Shown here piece by piece: positions 1 to 6,121 of a stretch of 10,863 nucleotides of DNA. Position 1 is the stretch's first letter. Each line of letters begins with the position of its first letter. This stretch comes from JAUVXJ01 sp034430275. GTDB lineage: Bacteria > Chloroflexota > Anaerolineae > UBA7937 > B3-Chlor. The stretch is from contig DAOUEW010000222.1 in NCBI GenBank assembly GCA_034430275.1, forward strand, positions 1 through 10,863, given 5' to 3'. Made by a program: the position numbers and the translations under genes. The notes under the pieces are model-generated. The model was given only the letters and a program-made list of their open reading frames with translations. It had not been told where the DNA came from and made no database searches.

Positions 1-921
1 ACCAAGCCGAAACCCCTGCTGCAAGTTGCCGGCAAGACCATTCTGGACCACGTGCTGGACAGGTTGCAGGGCTTGCACATTGAGGAAGTTGTCTTCATCG
101 TTGGGCACCTTGGCGAGCAGATACGTGAACACGTGGAAGCCCACTACGATTTCCCGGCGAGTTACGTCAGGCAAACGGAGCTCAAGGGGCAGGCCCACGC
201 CCTCTATTTGGCCCGCGACCACCTTGTGGGAGACGTTTTCATCGTCTTCGTAGACACCATCTTCGAGGCTGACCTCGGCTTCCTGGAGGATCTGGTTTCA
301 GACGGAGTGGTCTTCGTCAAGCAGGTGGAGGATCCCAGCCGTTTCGGCGTCGTTACCGTCGAAAAAGGGTTCATCACCGGCTTCGTGGAGAAGCCCGACG
401 AGCCCGTTTCTAACCTGGCCATCGTCGGGCTCTACTACATCAAGAACTCAAGCTTGCTTCTGGAGTGTATAGAAAGCGTGTTGAGGGGAGAGATCAAGAC
501 GAAGGGCGAGTACTACCTCGCTGACGCCCTTCAGTTGATGGTCGACCAGGGAGCCCGCCTCGAGCCCGGTACCGTCGAGGTCTGGGCAGACTGCGGCAAG
601 CCCAAGGCACTGCTCGCCACCAATCGCTACCTGTTGGACAAGAGCGGCGGCGAACACGAAGAGATCGAGGGTTCTGTCATCATCGCTCCCGTATACATCG
701 CCCCCTCGGCCTCCATCTCCAGATCGGTCATCGGTCCCCACGTGTCCATCGCTGAGGGTGCGACGATAGATCGCTCCGTCGTGAGCGACTCGATCATAGA
801 CGCCGGCGCACGGGTTGACCGCGCTGTTCTTCGAGAATCCCTCGTGGGGAGCGGCGCTTTCGTCAGAGGCCAGTCCTGCAAGATGGACATCGGCGACGAC
901 TGCACCGTAGACTTGGCCTGA
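1..921 (+). CDS. Sugar-phosphate nucleotidyltransferase with C-terminal left-handed beta-helix (5' partial)
   Basis: The reading frame is open from base 1 to the TGA at 919-921, giving 306 visible residues. It begins at TKPKPLL, which in this family directly follows the N-terminal G-x-G-T-R-x-R-P nucleotide-binding loop, so only about 20 residues are missing. The enzyme would transfer an NMP to a sugar 1-phosphate, releasing pyrophosphate, to make an activated sugar for cell-surface glycans or osmolytes. Seen in the fragment: the GQAHAL segment (about 63-68), a metal-ligand aspartate in FVDTIF (D85), EKP (130-132), KGEYYLADAL (about 168-177) and W-A-D-C-G (about 195-199). Residues about 223-292 form hexapeptide repeats of the left-handed beta-helix type (I-A-P-S-A, I-G-P-H-V, I-A-E-G-A, I-D-A-G-A), as in GlmU-like and archaeal nucleotidyltransferases. 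No acetyltransferase catalytic residues are identifiable, so the helix is probably structural or oligomeric. The usual LGD before the metal site reads FVD here. The sugar and nucleotide cannot be assigned from sequence alone. Confidence 0.87.
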   Translation, partial: TKPKPLLQVAGKTILDHVLDRLQGLHIEEVVFIVGHLGEQIREHVEAHYDFPASYVRQTELKGQAHALYLARDHLVGDVFIVFVDTIFEADLGFLEDLVSDGVVFVKQVEDPSRFGVVTVEKGFITGFVEKPDEPVSNLAIVGLYYIKNSSLLLECIESVLRGEIKTKGEYYLADALQLMVDQGARLEPGTVEVWADCGKPKALLATNRYLLDKSGGEHEEIEGSVIIAPVYIAPSASISRSVIGPHVSIAEGATIDRSVVSDSIIDAGARVDRAVLRESLVGSGAFVRGQSCKMDIGDDCTVDLA

Positions 922-927
922 CAGCAG

Positions 928-1161
928 ATGTCGGAGAAGACCCACGTCGAGTGTTATTCAGGAAGCAGATACGCTGAACGCCCGGTTTCATTTGACTTCC
1001 TCGGCCACGAACACTCGGTGAAAGACCTGGTCGAGACGTGGCGCAGCCCTTCCGGGCTCCACTTCCAAGTCAGAACAGAGGAGGATGAGTGCTTTGAGTT
1101 GACCTACGATCAGAGAACGGATGAGTGGAGCATACTCAGGCTCGAAGAAGAGGAATCATAA
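928..1161 (+). CDS. Small conserved-looking hypothetical protein (77 aa)
   Basis: An ATG lies 6 bases after the nucleotidyltransferase stop, and the stop is TAA at 1159-1161. There is no good Shine-Dalgarno site, so translation may be coupled to the upstream gene. The 77-residue product is soluble, with no signal peptide or membrane segment. It has the layout of a small beta-rich domain: RPVSFDFLGHE, then VKDLVETWRSP, then HFQVRTEEDECFEL and TDEWSILRL, ending in an acidic tail EEEES. The order 'RPV-x-F-x-[FW]-x-G-[RH]-x-[YH]-x-V-x-x-[LV]-x-x-W', followed by a strand ending in a D-x-W element, resembles the small DUF6504-type proteins found in Chloroflexota, Thermus and Actinobacteria. That match is from memory and is tentative. 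The function is unknown. Its position between two metabolic genes suggests co-expression but not a specific role. Confidence 0.75.
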   Translation: MSEKTHVECYSGSRYAERPVSFDFLGHEHSVKDLVETWRSPSGLHFQVRTEEDECFELTYDQRTDEWSILRLEEEES

Positions 1162-1171
1162 GCAGGTACGA

Positions 1172-1179
1172 GAGAGGAG
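1172..1179 (+). promoter_or_regulatory. Ribosome binding site fixing the aminotransferase start
   Basis: The purine run GAGAGGAG ends 4 bases before the ATG at 1184. It favours this ATG over an in-frame upstream ATG at 1121, which lies inside the preceding gene and would add 21 unusual residues before the normal family N terminus. Confidence 0.65.
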
Positions 1180-1183
1180 CATC

Positions 1184-2347
1184 ATGAGAGGGGCCCTTGC
1201 TCAAAGGATCAGTTCCGTTCCCCCCTCGGGGATCAGGAAGTTCTTCGACATCATCGCCACCATGGACGACGTGATATCGCTCGGTGTGGGAGAGCCAGAC
1301 TTCGACACGCCGGGACACATCACTCAGGCCGGCATACGATCCCTGGAGAGAGGCGAGACAAGCTACACCTCCAACTCGGGGATGCTAGAGCTACGGGAGG
1401 AACTATCCAAGCACCTGAACCGCCTCTACGGTGTGGAGTATAGTCCAGCCGACGAGCTACTCATCACCGTGGGGGTGTCCGAGGCGCTGTACCTGGCCTT
1501 GCTGACGGCGGTCGATCTGGGCGACGAAGTGATCGTACCCGAGCCTTGCTTCGTTTCCTACAAGCCGGGTGTCATCTTCGCGGGCGGGACTCCCGTGACG
1601 GTCGAGGCCAGGGTGGAGAATGGCTTCGAGATCACAGCAGCCGAGATCGAGGGCAAGATCACGTCCAAGACCAAGGCTCTCCTCATCGGCTATCCCAACA
1701 ACCCCACGGGAGCAGTCATGAGCCGCACGCGACTCGAGGAGATAGCTGCTGTGGCAGAGAAGCACGACCTCATAGTCATCTCCGACGAGATCTACGATCG
1801 ACTGGTGTATGGGGTAGAGCACGTTTGCTTCTCCTCGCTCCCCAACATGCGAGAGAGGACCATCCTGCTGGGCGGGTTCTCGAAGACGTACGCGATGACG
1901 GGATGGCGTCTAGGCTACGCGGCGGCTTCGGCCCCCGTTCTCGACGGCATGCGAAAGGCCCACCAGTACATGATCATGTGCGCTCCCACCACCGCACAGG
2001 TAGCCGGCATCGAGGCGCTTCGGAACGGCGAGAAAGCCGTCCAGGAGATGCTCGCAGAATACGACCAGCGGCGGCGCGTCATAGTAGACGGTCTCAACAG
2101 CATCGGCATGCCTTGCTTCGAGCCACAAGGCGCCTTCTACGCCTTCCCCTCCATCCAGAACACATCGTTGAGCTCCGAGGAGTTCTCGGAGAAGCTACTC
2201 TTCGAGCAGAAGGTCGCCGTCGTGCCGGGGACCGCCTTCGGCCAGTGTGGAGAGGGGTACGTGAGGTGCGCCTACGCCACTTCGATGGTGAACATCGAAG
2301 AAGCGCTGGGGAGAATGGAGGATATCGTCAAGCGGTACCACAAATGA
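1184..2347 (+). CDS. Pyridoxal-phosphate-dependent aminotransferase, class I/II (fold type I)
   Basis: The product is 387 residues, the normal length for the AspC/AlaT-like subgroup of fold type I aminotransferases. It would act in the cytoplasm, moving an amino group between an amino acid and a 2-oxo acid. Diagnostic residues are all present: G-V-G-E-P-D-F near 34-40, SYTSNSG (60-66), PNNPTG (171-176) with the cofactor-contacting Asn173, SDEIYDRLVY (200-209) with Asp201 and Tyr204, the Schiff-base lysine Lys234 in GGFSKTYAMTGWRLGY, and Arg361 in VRCAYA for the substrate carboxylate. The start at 1184 follows a GAGAGGAG site; the frame extends upstream to 1121, but that part overlaps the preceding gene. 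The gene starts 22 bases after that gene and probably shares its transcript. Aspartate, alanine or aromatic substrates are all possible, and the sequence does not settle which. Confidence 0.93.
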   Translation: MRGALAQRISSVPPSGIRKFFDIIATMDDVISLGVGEPDFDTPGHITQAGIRSLERGETSYTSNSGMLELREELSKHLNRLYGVEYSPADELLITVGVSEALYLALLTAVDLGDEVIVPEPCFVSYKPGVIFAGGTPVTVEARVENGFEITAAEIEGKITSKTKALLIGYPNNPTGAVMSRTRLEEIAAVAEKHDLIVISDEIYDRLVYGVEHVCFSSLPNMRERTILLGGFSKTYAMTGWRLGYAAASAPVLDGMRKAHQYMIMCAPTTAQVAGIEALRNGEKAVQEMLAEYDQRRRVIVDGLNSIGMPCFEPQGAFYAFPSIQNTSLSSEEFSEKLLFEQKVAVVPGTAFGQCGEGYVRCAYATSMVNIEEALGRMEDIVKRYHK

Positions 2348-2379
2348 GATGGAACGACGTGCTCCATCCAGGGCTACTC

Positions 2380-2394
2380 TGGCTGCCCCAGCCA
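2380..2394 (+). other. Small hairpin in the 72-base gap before the RlmD gene
   Basis: In the 72-base spacer between the aminotransferase stop and the RlmD ATG, TGGCT (2380-2384) pairs with AGCCA (2390-2394) around a 5-base loop. An overlapping CTGCC/GGCAG pairing is also possible. No T-run follows, so it is not a standard terminator. The rest of the spacer shows no recognisable promoter or gene. The hairpin may have no function. Confidence 0.2.
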
Positions 2395-2419
2395 AGGCAG
2401 ACTTCGAGCGCGCCCTGAG

Positions 2420-3652
2420 ATGAACGAACTACAGGTTCATATATCGGGCATGGCTCACGGCGGCGACGCGCTGGCTCGCCACGAGGGCAAGGTCATATTC
2501 GTGCCCTACGCCTTGCCGGGCGAGGAGGTGGTCGTCGAGCTAGCAGAGGAGCGAGCCAGCTACTCGCGTGCTCGCTTGGTGGAGGTTCTTTCACCCTCTC
2601 CTGATCGCGTTGAGCCGAGCTGCCGTCACTATGGCACGTGTGGCGGCTGTCAGTGGCAACACATCTCCTACGAGAGACAGTCGGCGCTAAAAGAAGAAGT
2701 ACTCCGCTCCCAGCTCAAAAGAATTGCACACCTCCCCAACGTGCCGGTCCGACATACGCTGGCCGCCTCTGATCCGTGGTGCTACAGGAACCACGTACAG
2801 TTACACCTCGATGACGAGGGCAGGATGGGATTCATGGGCACCGATGGAAGCAGCGTCGTTCCCATAACTGAATGTCACATCATGCACACCCTGCTTTGGG
2901 ACGTCTTCGCCGGACTCGAAATAGACTTCCCCGAACTGGAGAGGGTGTCGCTTCGGGCAGGCATCGCCACAGGACAACAACTGGTCGTCCTAGAGAGCGC
3001 AGGTTCCCAGGCGCCTGCCATCGAGGTGGACGTACCAGTCTCCTGCGTGCTGTTACTCGGAGATGGCACTCCAGTGACGTATGTCGGGAACGGCTACGTC
3101 ACGGAAAAGATAGGGAGCAGATCCCTTCGGGTCTCCGCGACGAGCTTCTTCCAGGCGAACACCTCGCAGACCGAGCGATTGGTGCGAACCGTCGAAGAGT
3201 ACCTTGACCCGCAAGGGCACGAGTGCCTGCTGGATCTCTATTGCGGTGTGGGGACCCTGGGCCTCGCTCTGGCCGACAGGGTGGCGGAGGTGATAGGCGT
3301 GGAGTCCAATGAAGCAGCGATGGAAGATGCCGACTTCAACGCCGAGGGAATGACCAACGTGACCTTGCTCGAGGGTAGCGTCGAACAGGTGCTGCCCTCG
3401 ATAGAGCAATCGATAGACCTGGTGATCTTGGACCCGCCCCGACAGGGAGCCAGCAAGCGATGCTTGGACGCACTGGGAACACTCTCTGCGCCCAGAGTCA
3501 TCTACGTATCGTGCGATCCGGCCACGCTGGCCCGCGACGTAGGCAGGCTCGGGCAGTCCGGATATCAACTCGTGGAAGTACAACCCGTCGACATGTTTCC
3601 GCAAACGTACCACGTGGAGGCCGTGGCGTTACTCCAGCTCGGCTCTTCGTGA
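2420..3652 (+). CDS. rlmD: 23S rRNA (uracil-C5)-methyltransferase, RlmD/RumA type
   Basis: The product is 410 residues and belongs to the SAM-dependent RNA m5U methyltransferase family (RlmD/RlmC/TrmA). An N-terminal TRAM domain (about 1-60) for RNA binding starts with the typical 'I-x-G-M-A-H-G-G-D-A-L-A-R' pattern. The [4Fe-4S] ligands are visible: Cys68, Cys74 and Cys77 (C-x5-C-G-G-C-x-W-Q-H) and Cys152. The catalytic domain holds FFQAN (243-247), the SAM loop LDLYCGVGTLGLALA (271-285), DPPRQG (338-343), the nucleophile Cys365 in VSCDPATLARD, and the likely base Glu400 in YHVEAV. Having all four cluster cysteines points to RlmD (U1939 in E. coli numbering) rather than TrmA, but the exact target base is inferred. 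The ATG at 2420 is the only start codon after the upstream in-frame TGA that keeps the TRAM domain. The Shine-Dalgarno signal is weak. Confidence 0.93.
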   Translation: MNELQVHISGMAHGGDALARHEGKVIFVPYALPGEEVVVELAEERASYSRARLVEVLSPSPDRVEPSCRHYGTCGGCQWQHISYERQSALKEEVLRSQLKRIAHLPNVPVRHTLAASDPWCYRNHVQLHLDDEGRMGFMGTDGSSVVPITECHIMHTLLWDVFAGLEIDFPELERVSLRAGIATGQQLVVLESAGSQAPAIEVDVPVSCVLLLGDGTPVTYVGNGYVTEKIGSRSLRVSATSFFQANTSQTERLVRTVEEYLDPQGHECLLDLYCGVGTLGLALADRVAEVIGVESNEAAMEDADFNAEGMTNVTLLEGSVEQVLPSIEQSIDLVILDPPRQGASKRCLDALGTLSAPRVIYVSCDPATLARDVGRLGQSGYQLVEVQPVDMFPQTYHVEAVALLQLGSS

Positions 3653-3665
3653 GGATGCGGCCCCC

Positions 3666-3670
3666 GGAGG
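3666..3670 (+). promoter_or_regulatory. Strong Shine-Dalgarno site of def
   Basis: A perfect GGAGG sits 6 bases before the ATG at 3677, inside the 24-base gap after the RlmD gene. It fixes the deformylase start and implies efficient independent initiation. Confidence 0.75.
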
Positions 3671-3676
3671 AAAGGG

Positions 3677-4225
3677 ATGGCTATCAGACCCCTTGTGCCC
3701 ACCAACGATCCGGTGCTTAGGGACAAGGCCAAGAAGGTGCGCGACTTCGGTCCCGCCCTACAGTCACTGATCGAAGAGATGATCGAGACCATGAGGGATG
3801 CGCCCGGACTTGGGCTGGCTGCGCCCCAGATCGGAGTCTCGTTGCGCCTGGCGGTGATCGAGTTGCCCGAGGGTGAGGACGAAAACGAGGAAGCCCAGGA
3901 CCCGTATCGCGGCAAGTTGATCGTGCTCTGCAACCCCGAGATAGTCAAGACCTGGGGCGAGGAGGAAGGACAGGAAGGCTGTCTTTCACTCCCGGTGTAC
4001 GTCGGTGAAGTCAAGCGCGCGGCCAGAGTACTCGTCAAGGCGCAAGATCAGCACGGTAAACAGATCCGCCTGAGGGCAGAGGGTCTCATGGCCAGGGTTC
4101 TCCAGCACGAGATCGATCATCTTGGCGGAACCCTGTTCGTCGATCGTGTGGAGAGCCTCGACAAGCTGTACCGCATCGAGCCATCAGAGGAAGACGTGAT
4201 AGACGAGGACAAGCCGATCATCTGA
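3677..4225 (+). CDS. def: Peptide deformylase
   Basis: The 182-residue metalloenzyme removes the formyl group from the N-terminal methionine of nascent proteins at the ribosome. The three family motifs are intact: motif 1 GLGLAAPQ (44-51), motif 2 EGCLSLP (100-106) with the metal-binding Cys102, and motif 3 QHEIDH (143-148) with metal ligands His144 and His148 and catalytic Glu145. Two details stand out. A charged insert rich in Glu and Asp (about 64-79) separates motifs 1 and 2 and is longer than in E. coli Def. A polar, acidic tail follows (about 166-182). Motif 3 continues HLGG where many members have HL-[DEN]-G. The gene ends a co-directional run and directly faces the convergent phosphatase gene 17 bases away. 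No terminator hairpin is visible in that gap. Confidence 0.96.
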   Translation: MAIRPLVPTNDPVLRDKAKKVRDFGPALQSLIEEMIETMRDAPGLGLAAPQIGVSLRLAVIELPEGEDENEEAQDPYRGKLIVLCNPEIVKTWGEEEGQEGCLSLPVYVGEVKRAARVLVKAQDQHGKQIRLRAEGLMARVLQHEIDHLGGTLFVDRVESLDKLYRIEPSEEDVIDEDKPII

Positions 4226-4242
4226 AAGGCGAGAGCCGCCGA

Positions 4243-4941
4243 TCAGAACCATCCCATGAGGTCCAGAGTACTCTCTAACACCAGATCTGCTCCCGCCCTG
4301 AGCAGCTCCTCCCGCTCGCCAAAGCCGCACAGCACTCCCACGGCATAGGCTCCAGCAGCCTTGGCTGAGCGCACGTCCAGAGCTGTGTCACCCACCATCA
4401 CGCACTGCGATGGGGAGAGTCCTAGCAGTTTCGCTACGTGGCGGATCGGCTGCGGATGCGGCTTCAGCCTCCATGTGTCTTGCCTCGCGGTCACCACATC
4501 AAGCAGACTCTCGAGGTCGAACTGTCGCAAGAAGGCCAGGGCCTCGGCTCTGGAGCGAGTGGTGACGATGCCCAAGCGGTAAGAACGGTGCAGAGAACCG
4601 ATCATGCCCACGACTCCGTCCACCGGGACGAAGCCCTCCCCCACCCGCTCTCCTCTCAGGCGCCGAAGTCTACCTCCTAGTGACAGCAGCCGGTCGTCCA
4701 GTCCCACAGAGTCCAGCAGGGTGATCACACCATTGACCGGGCTCTCAATCGCAAGAACCAGCCGTCGCACCAGGGGTCTGGGATCACCTTCCCAGAAGAG
4801 TCGGGTCCCTCGCTCCAGCTTCCCGGCCACGGATTCTATCACGGTATCATCTGTGTCGATGAGGGTGCCATCCAGATCGAAGAGGATAGCCTCGATCTTG
4901 CGCTTGATGGCGAGGAAAGCCGGATCTTCAGGGCTGAGCAT
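4243..4941 (-). CDS. HAD-superfamily phosphatase (phosphoglycolate phosphatase / PpaX-like)
   Basis: The 232-residue cytoplasmic hydrolase has all four haloacid dehalogenase motifs. Motif I is FDLDGTLIDTD (21-31), with nucleophile Asp22 and acid/base Asp24. Motif II is VTTRS (126-130). Motif III is Lys160 in the RLKPHPQP context. Motif IV is VGDTALDVRSAKAAGA (183-198), with Asp185 and Asp189. The alpha-helical cap between motifs I and II (about 35-110) and the DGTLIDT start fit the Gph/PGP/PpaX subgroup, which hydrolyses phosphoglycolate, pyrophosphate or other small phosphate esters. The substrate is not determined. The ATG at 4941 overlaps the last 14 bases of the upstream membrane-protein gene, and a GGAGG lies 9 bases before it inside that gene. 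This suggests translational coupling as the last gene of the ATPase operon. The frame carries about 15 residues before the conserved core, which is slightly long but plausible. Confidence 0.9.
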   Translation of the reverse strand: MLSPEDPAFLAIKRKIEAILFDLDGTLIDTDDTVIESVAGKLERGTRLFWEGDPRPLVRRLVLAIESPVNGVITLLDSVGLDDRLLSLGGRLRRLRGERVGEGFVPVDGVVGMIGSLHRSYRLGIVTTRSRAEALAFLRQFDLESLLDVVTARQDTWRLKPHPQPIRHVAKLLGLSPSQCVMVGDTALDVRSAKAAGAYAVGVLCGFGEREELLRAGADLVLESTLDLMGWF

Positions 4942-6091
4942 CCTCTCGCTCCTCCTGGGCCAACTCTACCGCTTCTGAGACCTGCTCCGTTGGCTCAAGC
5001 TCAGGCTCGGCCTCCACCTCCATCAGTTTCCGGAAGATGTAGCCTCCCAGGATCTTGAACGTGCCGATCACTGGTGCGGCCAGGAAAGCCCCTACAATGC
5101 CTCCCACCGCATAGCCCCCGATGGCGCCAACCATTATGGCGAGGGGATGAAGCTTGACACTGTCACCAAGGATGCGGGGTGCCAGGATGTTGTTCTCTAC
5201 CTGCTGGATGACCGCGTACAGCGCCAGTACCACGACAGCGAACCAGCCGTTGGCTATGGGTAGATGGGTGGAGCCCTGGAAGTAGGCCACGGCCACTGCG
5301 GGAATGCACGCTATGATGGGACCGATGCCCGGCACCACCTCCAGCACGGCGGCCAACATGCCCAGCAACAAGGCGTTCTTGACCCCCACCACCCAGATAC
5401 TCACGCCGGTAACCACGCCCACCGTAAACGACAACAGCAGCAGTCCCCTGAAGAAAGAATCCCAGACCACGCTCACGTCGTGCCATAGCTTCTCGACGTC
5501 CTCCCCGTATCCCTCTGGAACCAGCCGGCCGACGGAAGCCTTGATCTCGTCGGCATCCTTGACCAGCCAAAAGGAGACCACCAGGATGAATATGAGCCAT
5601 ACGAAAGTGGAGGCGAAGCCTGACGCGATGCCCAACGCGAGGACGAGCATCTCCTCAGCGGACCGGGACGCGAAGCCGGTGATCAACTGAATCAGACTGT
5701 CCTGCAACTTGTCGTAGACATCGGACAATTCTATGGAGTAGTCGAGGATGGTGATGCTCTGGTACCGACTCATGATCCGCAGCACGCTCTCGTAGATCTG
5801 CTGGAGATCGACATTGATGGAGGATATCTGCTGCACGACCATCGGAACCAGCATGTAGCCGGCCAGTACGAGGGCCAGCAAGAGCAGTACGTAGGTGATA
5901 GCGGTAGCGATGTTGCGCGATAGCCTCGGGTGCAAGAGCCGGTCCACCACCGGGTTGAGCAGATAGGCCAGAAGACAGGCGAGGATCACAGGTGGAAGCA
6001 GGGCACGCACCCTATAGAGGACTGCGAGCCCGGCCAGCACGAGGCCAAGCGCGACCCACCGTTTGGTTGTGTCGCTCCAGGGCTTGGACAC
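4928..6091 (-). CDS. AI-2E/PerM-family multi-pass membrane transporter
   Basis: The 387-residue integral membrane protein belongs to the AI-2E transporter family (formerly UPF0118; PerM, TqsA, YtvI). Known or proposed members export autoinducer-2 or act as Na+/H+ antiporters, so the substrate here is open. Hydrophobic segments occur at about 12-26, 31-47, 63-88, 147-176, 215-237, 240-270, 282-297 and 317-345. A long amphipathic stretch (about 90-140) lies in the usual soluble loop. Family signatures are clear: EVVPGIGPII (251-260) and QQVENNILAPRI (296-307) followed by a V-x-LHPLAI element. The C-terminal tail (about 357-387) is strongly acidic and probably cytoplasmic. The start is GTG at 6089-6091 with GGAGG 5 bases upstream. 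The gene lies 30 bases after the ATPase gene and overlaps the phosphatase gene at its 3' end, so the three are probably co-transcribed. Confidence 0.92.
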   Translation of the reverse strand: MSKPWSDTTKRWVALGLVLAGLAVLYRVRALLPPVILACLLAYLLNPVVDRLLHPRLSRNIATAITYVLLLLALVLAGYMLVPMVVQQISSINVDLQQIYESVLRIMSRYQSITILDYSIELSDVYDKLQDSLIQLITGFASRSAEEMLVLALGIASGFASTFVWLIFILVVSFWLVKDADEIKASVGRLVPEGYGEDVEKLWHDVSVVWDSFFRGLLLLSFTVGVVTGVSIWVVGVKNALLLGMLAAVLEVVPGIGPIIACIPAVAVAYFQGSTHLPIANGWFAVVVLALYAVIQQVENNILAPRILGDSVKLHPLAIMVGAIGGYAVGGIVGAFLAAPVIGTFKILGGYIFRKLMEVEAEPELEPTEQVSEAVELAQEEREDAQP

Positions 6092-6096
6092 TAGGC

Positions 6097-6101
6097 CCTC
6101 C
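6097..6101 (-). promoter_or_regulatory. Shine-Dalgarno site selecting a GTG start
   Basis: On the minus strand, GGAGG within a GGGGAGGG run lies 5 bases before the GTG at 6089-6091. It supports GTG as the real initiation codon of the AI-2E-family gene. Confidence 0.65.
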
Positions 6102-6121
6102 CCGAGGCACTGATGTGTGGA

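Noticed and set aside
1546..2418. A 290-codon open frame overlapping the aminotransferase gene in another frame
   Set aside because: The translation is dominated by Arg, His and Gly, and the aminotransferase frame carries all catalytic residues.
2345..2420. TGA readthrough joining the aminotransferase to RlmD
   Set aside because: Both genes are in the same frame with no other stop between them, but 24 open codons are easily expected by chance at this GC content. RlmD has its own ATG directly before its TRAM domain, and no selenocysteine-type or readthrough signal is visible.
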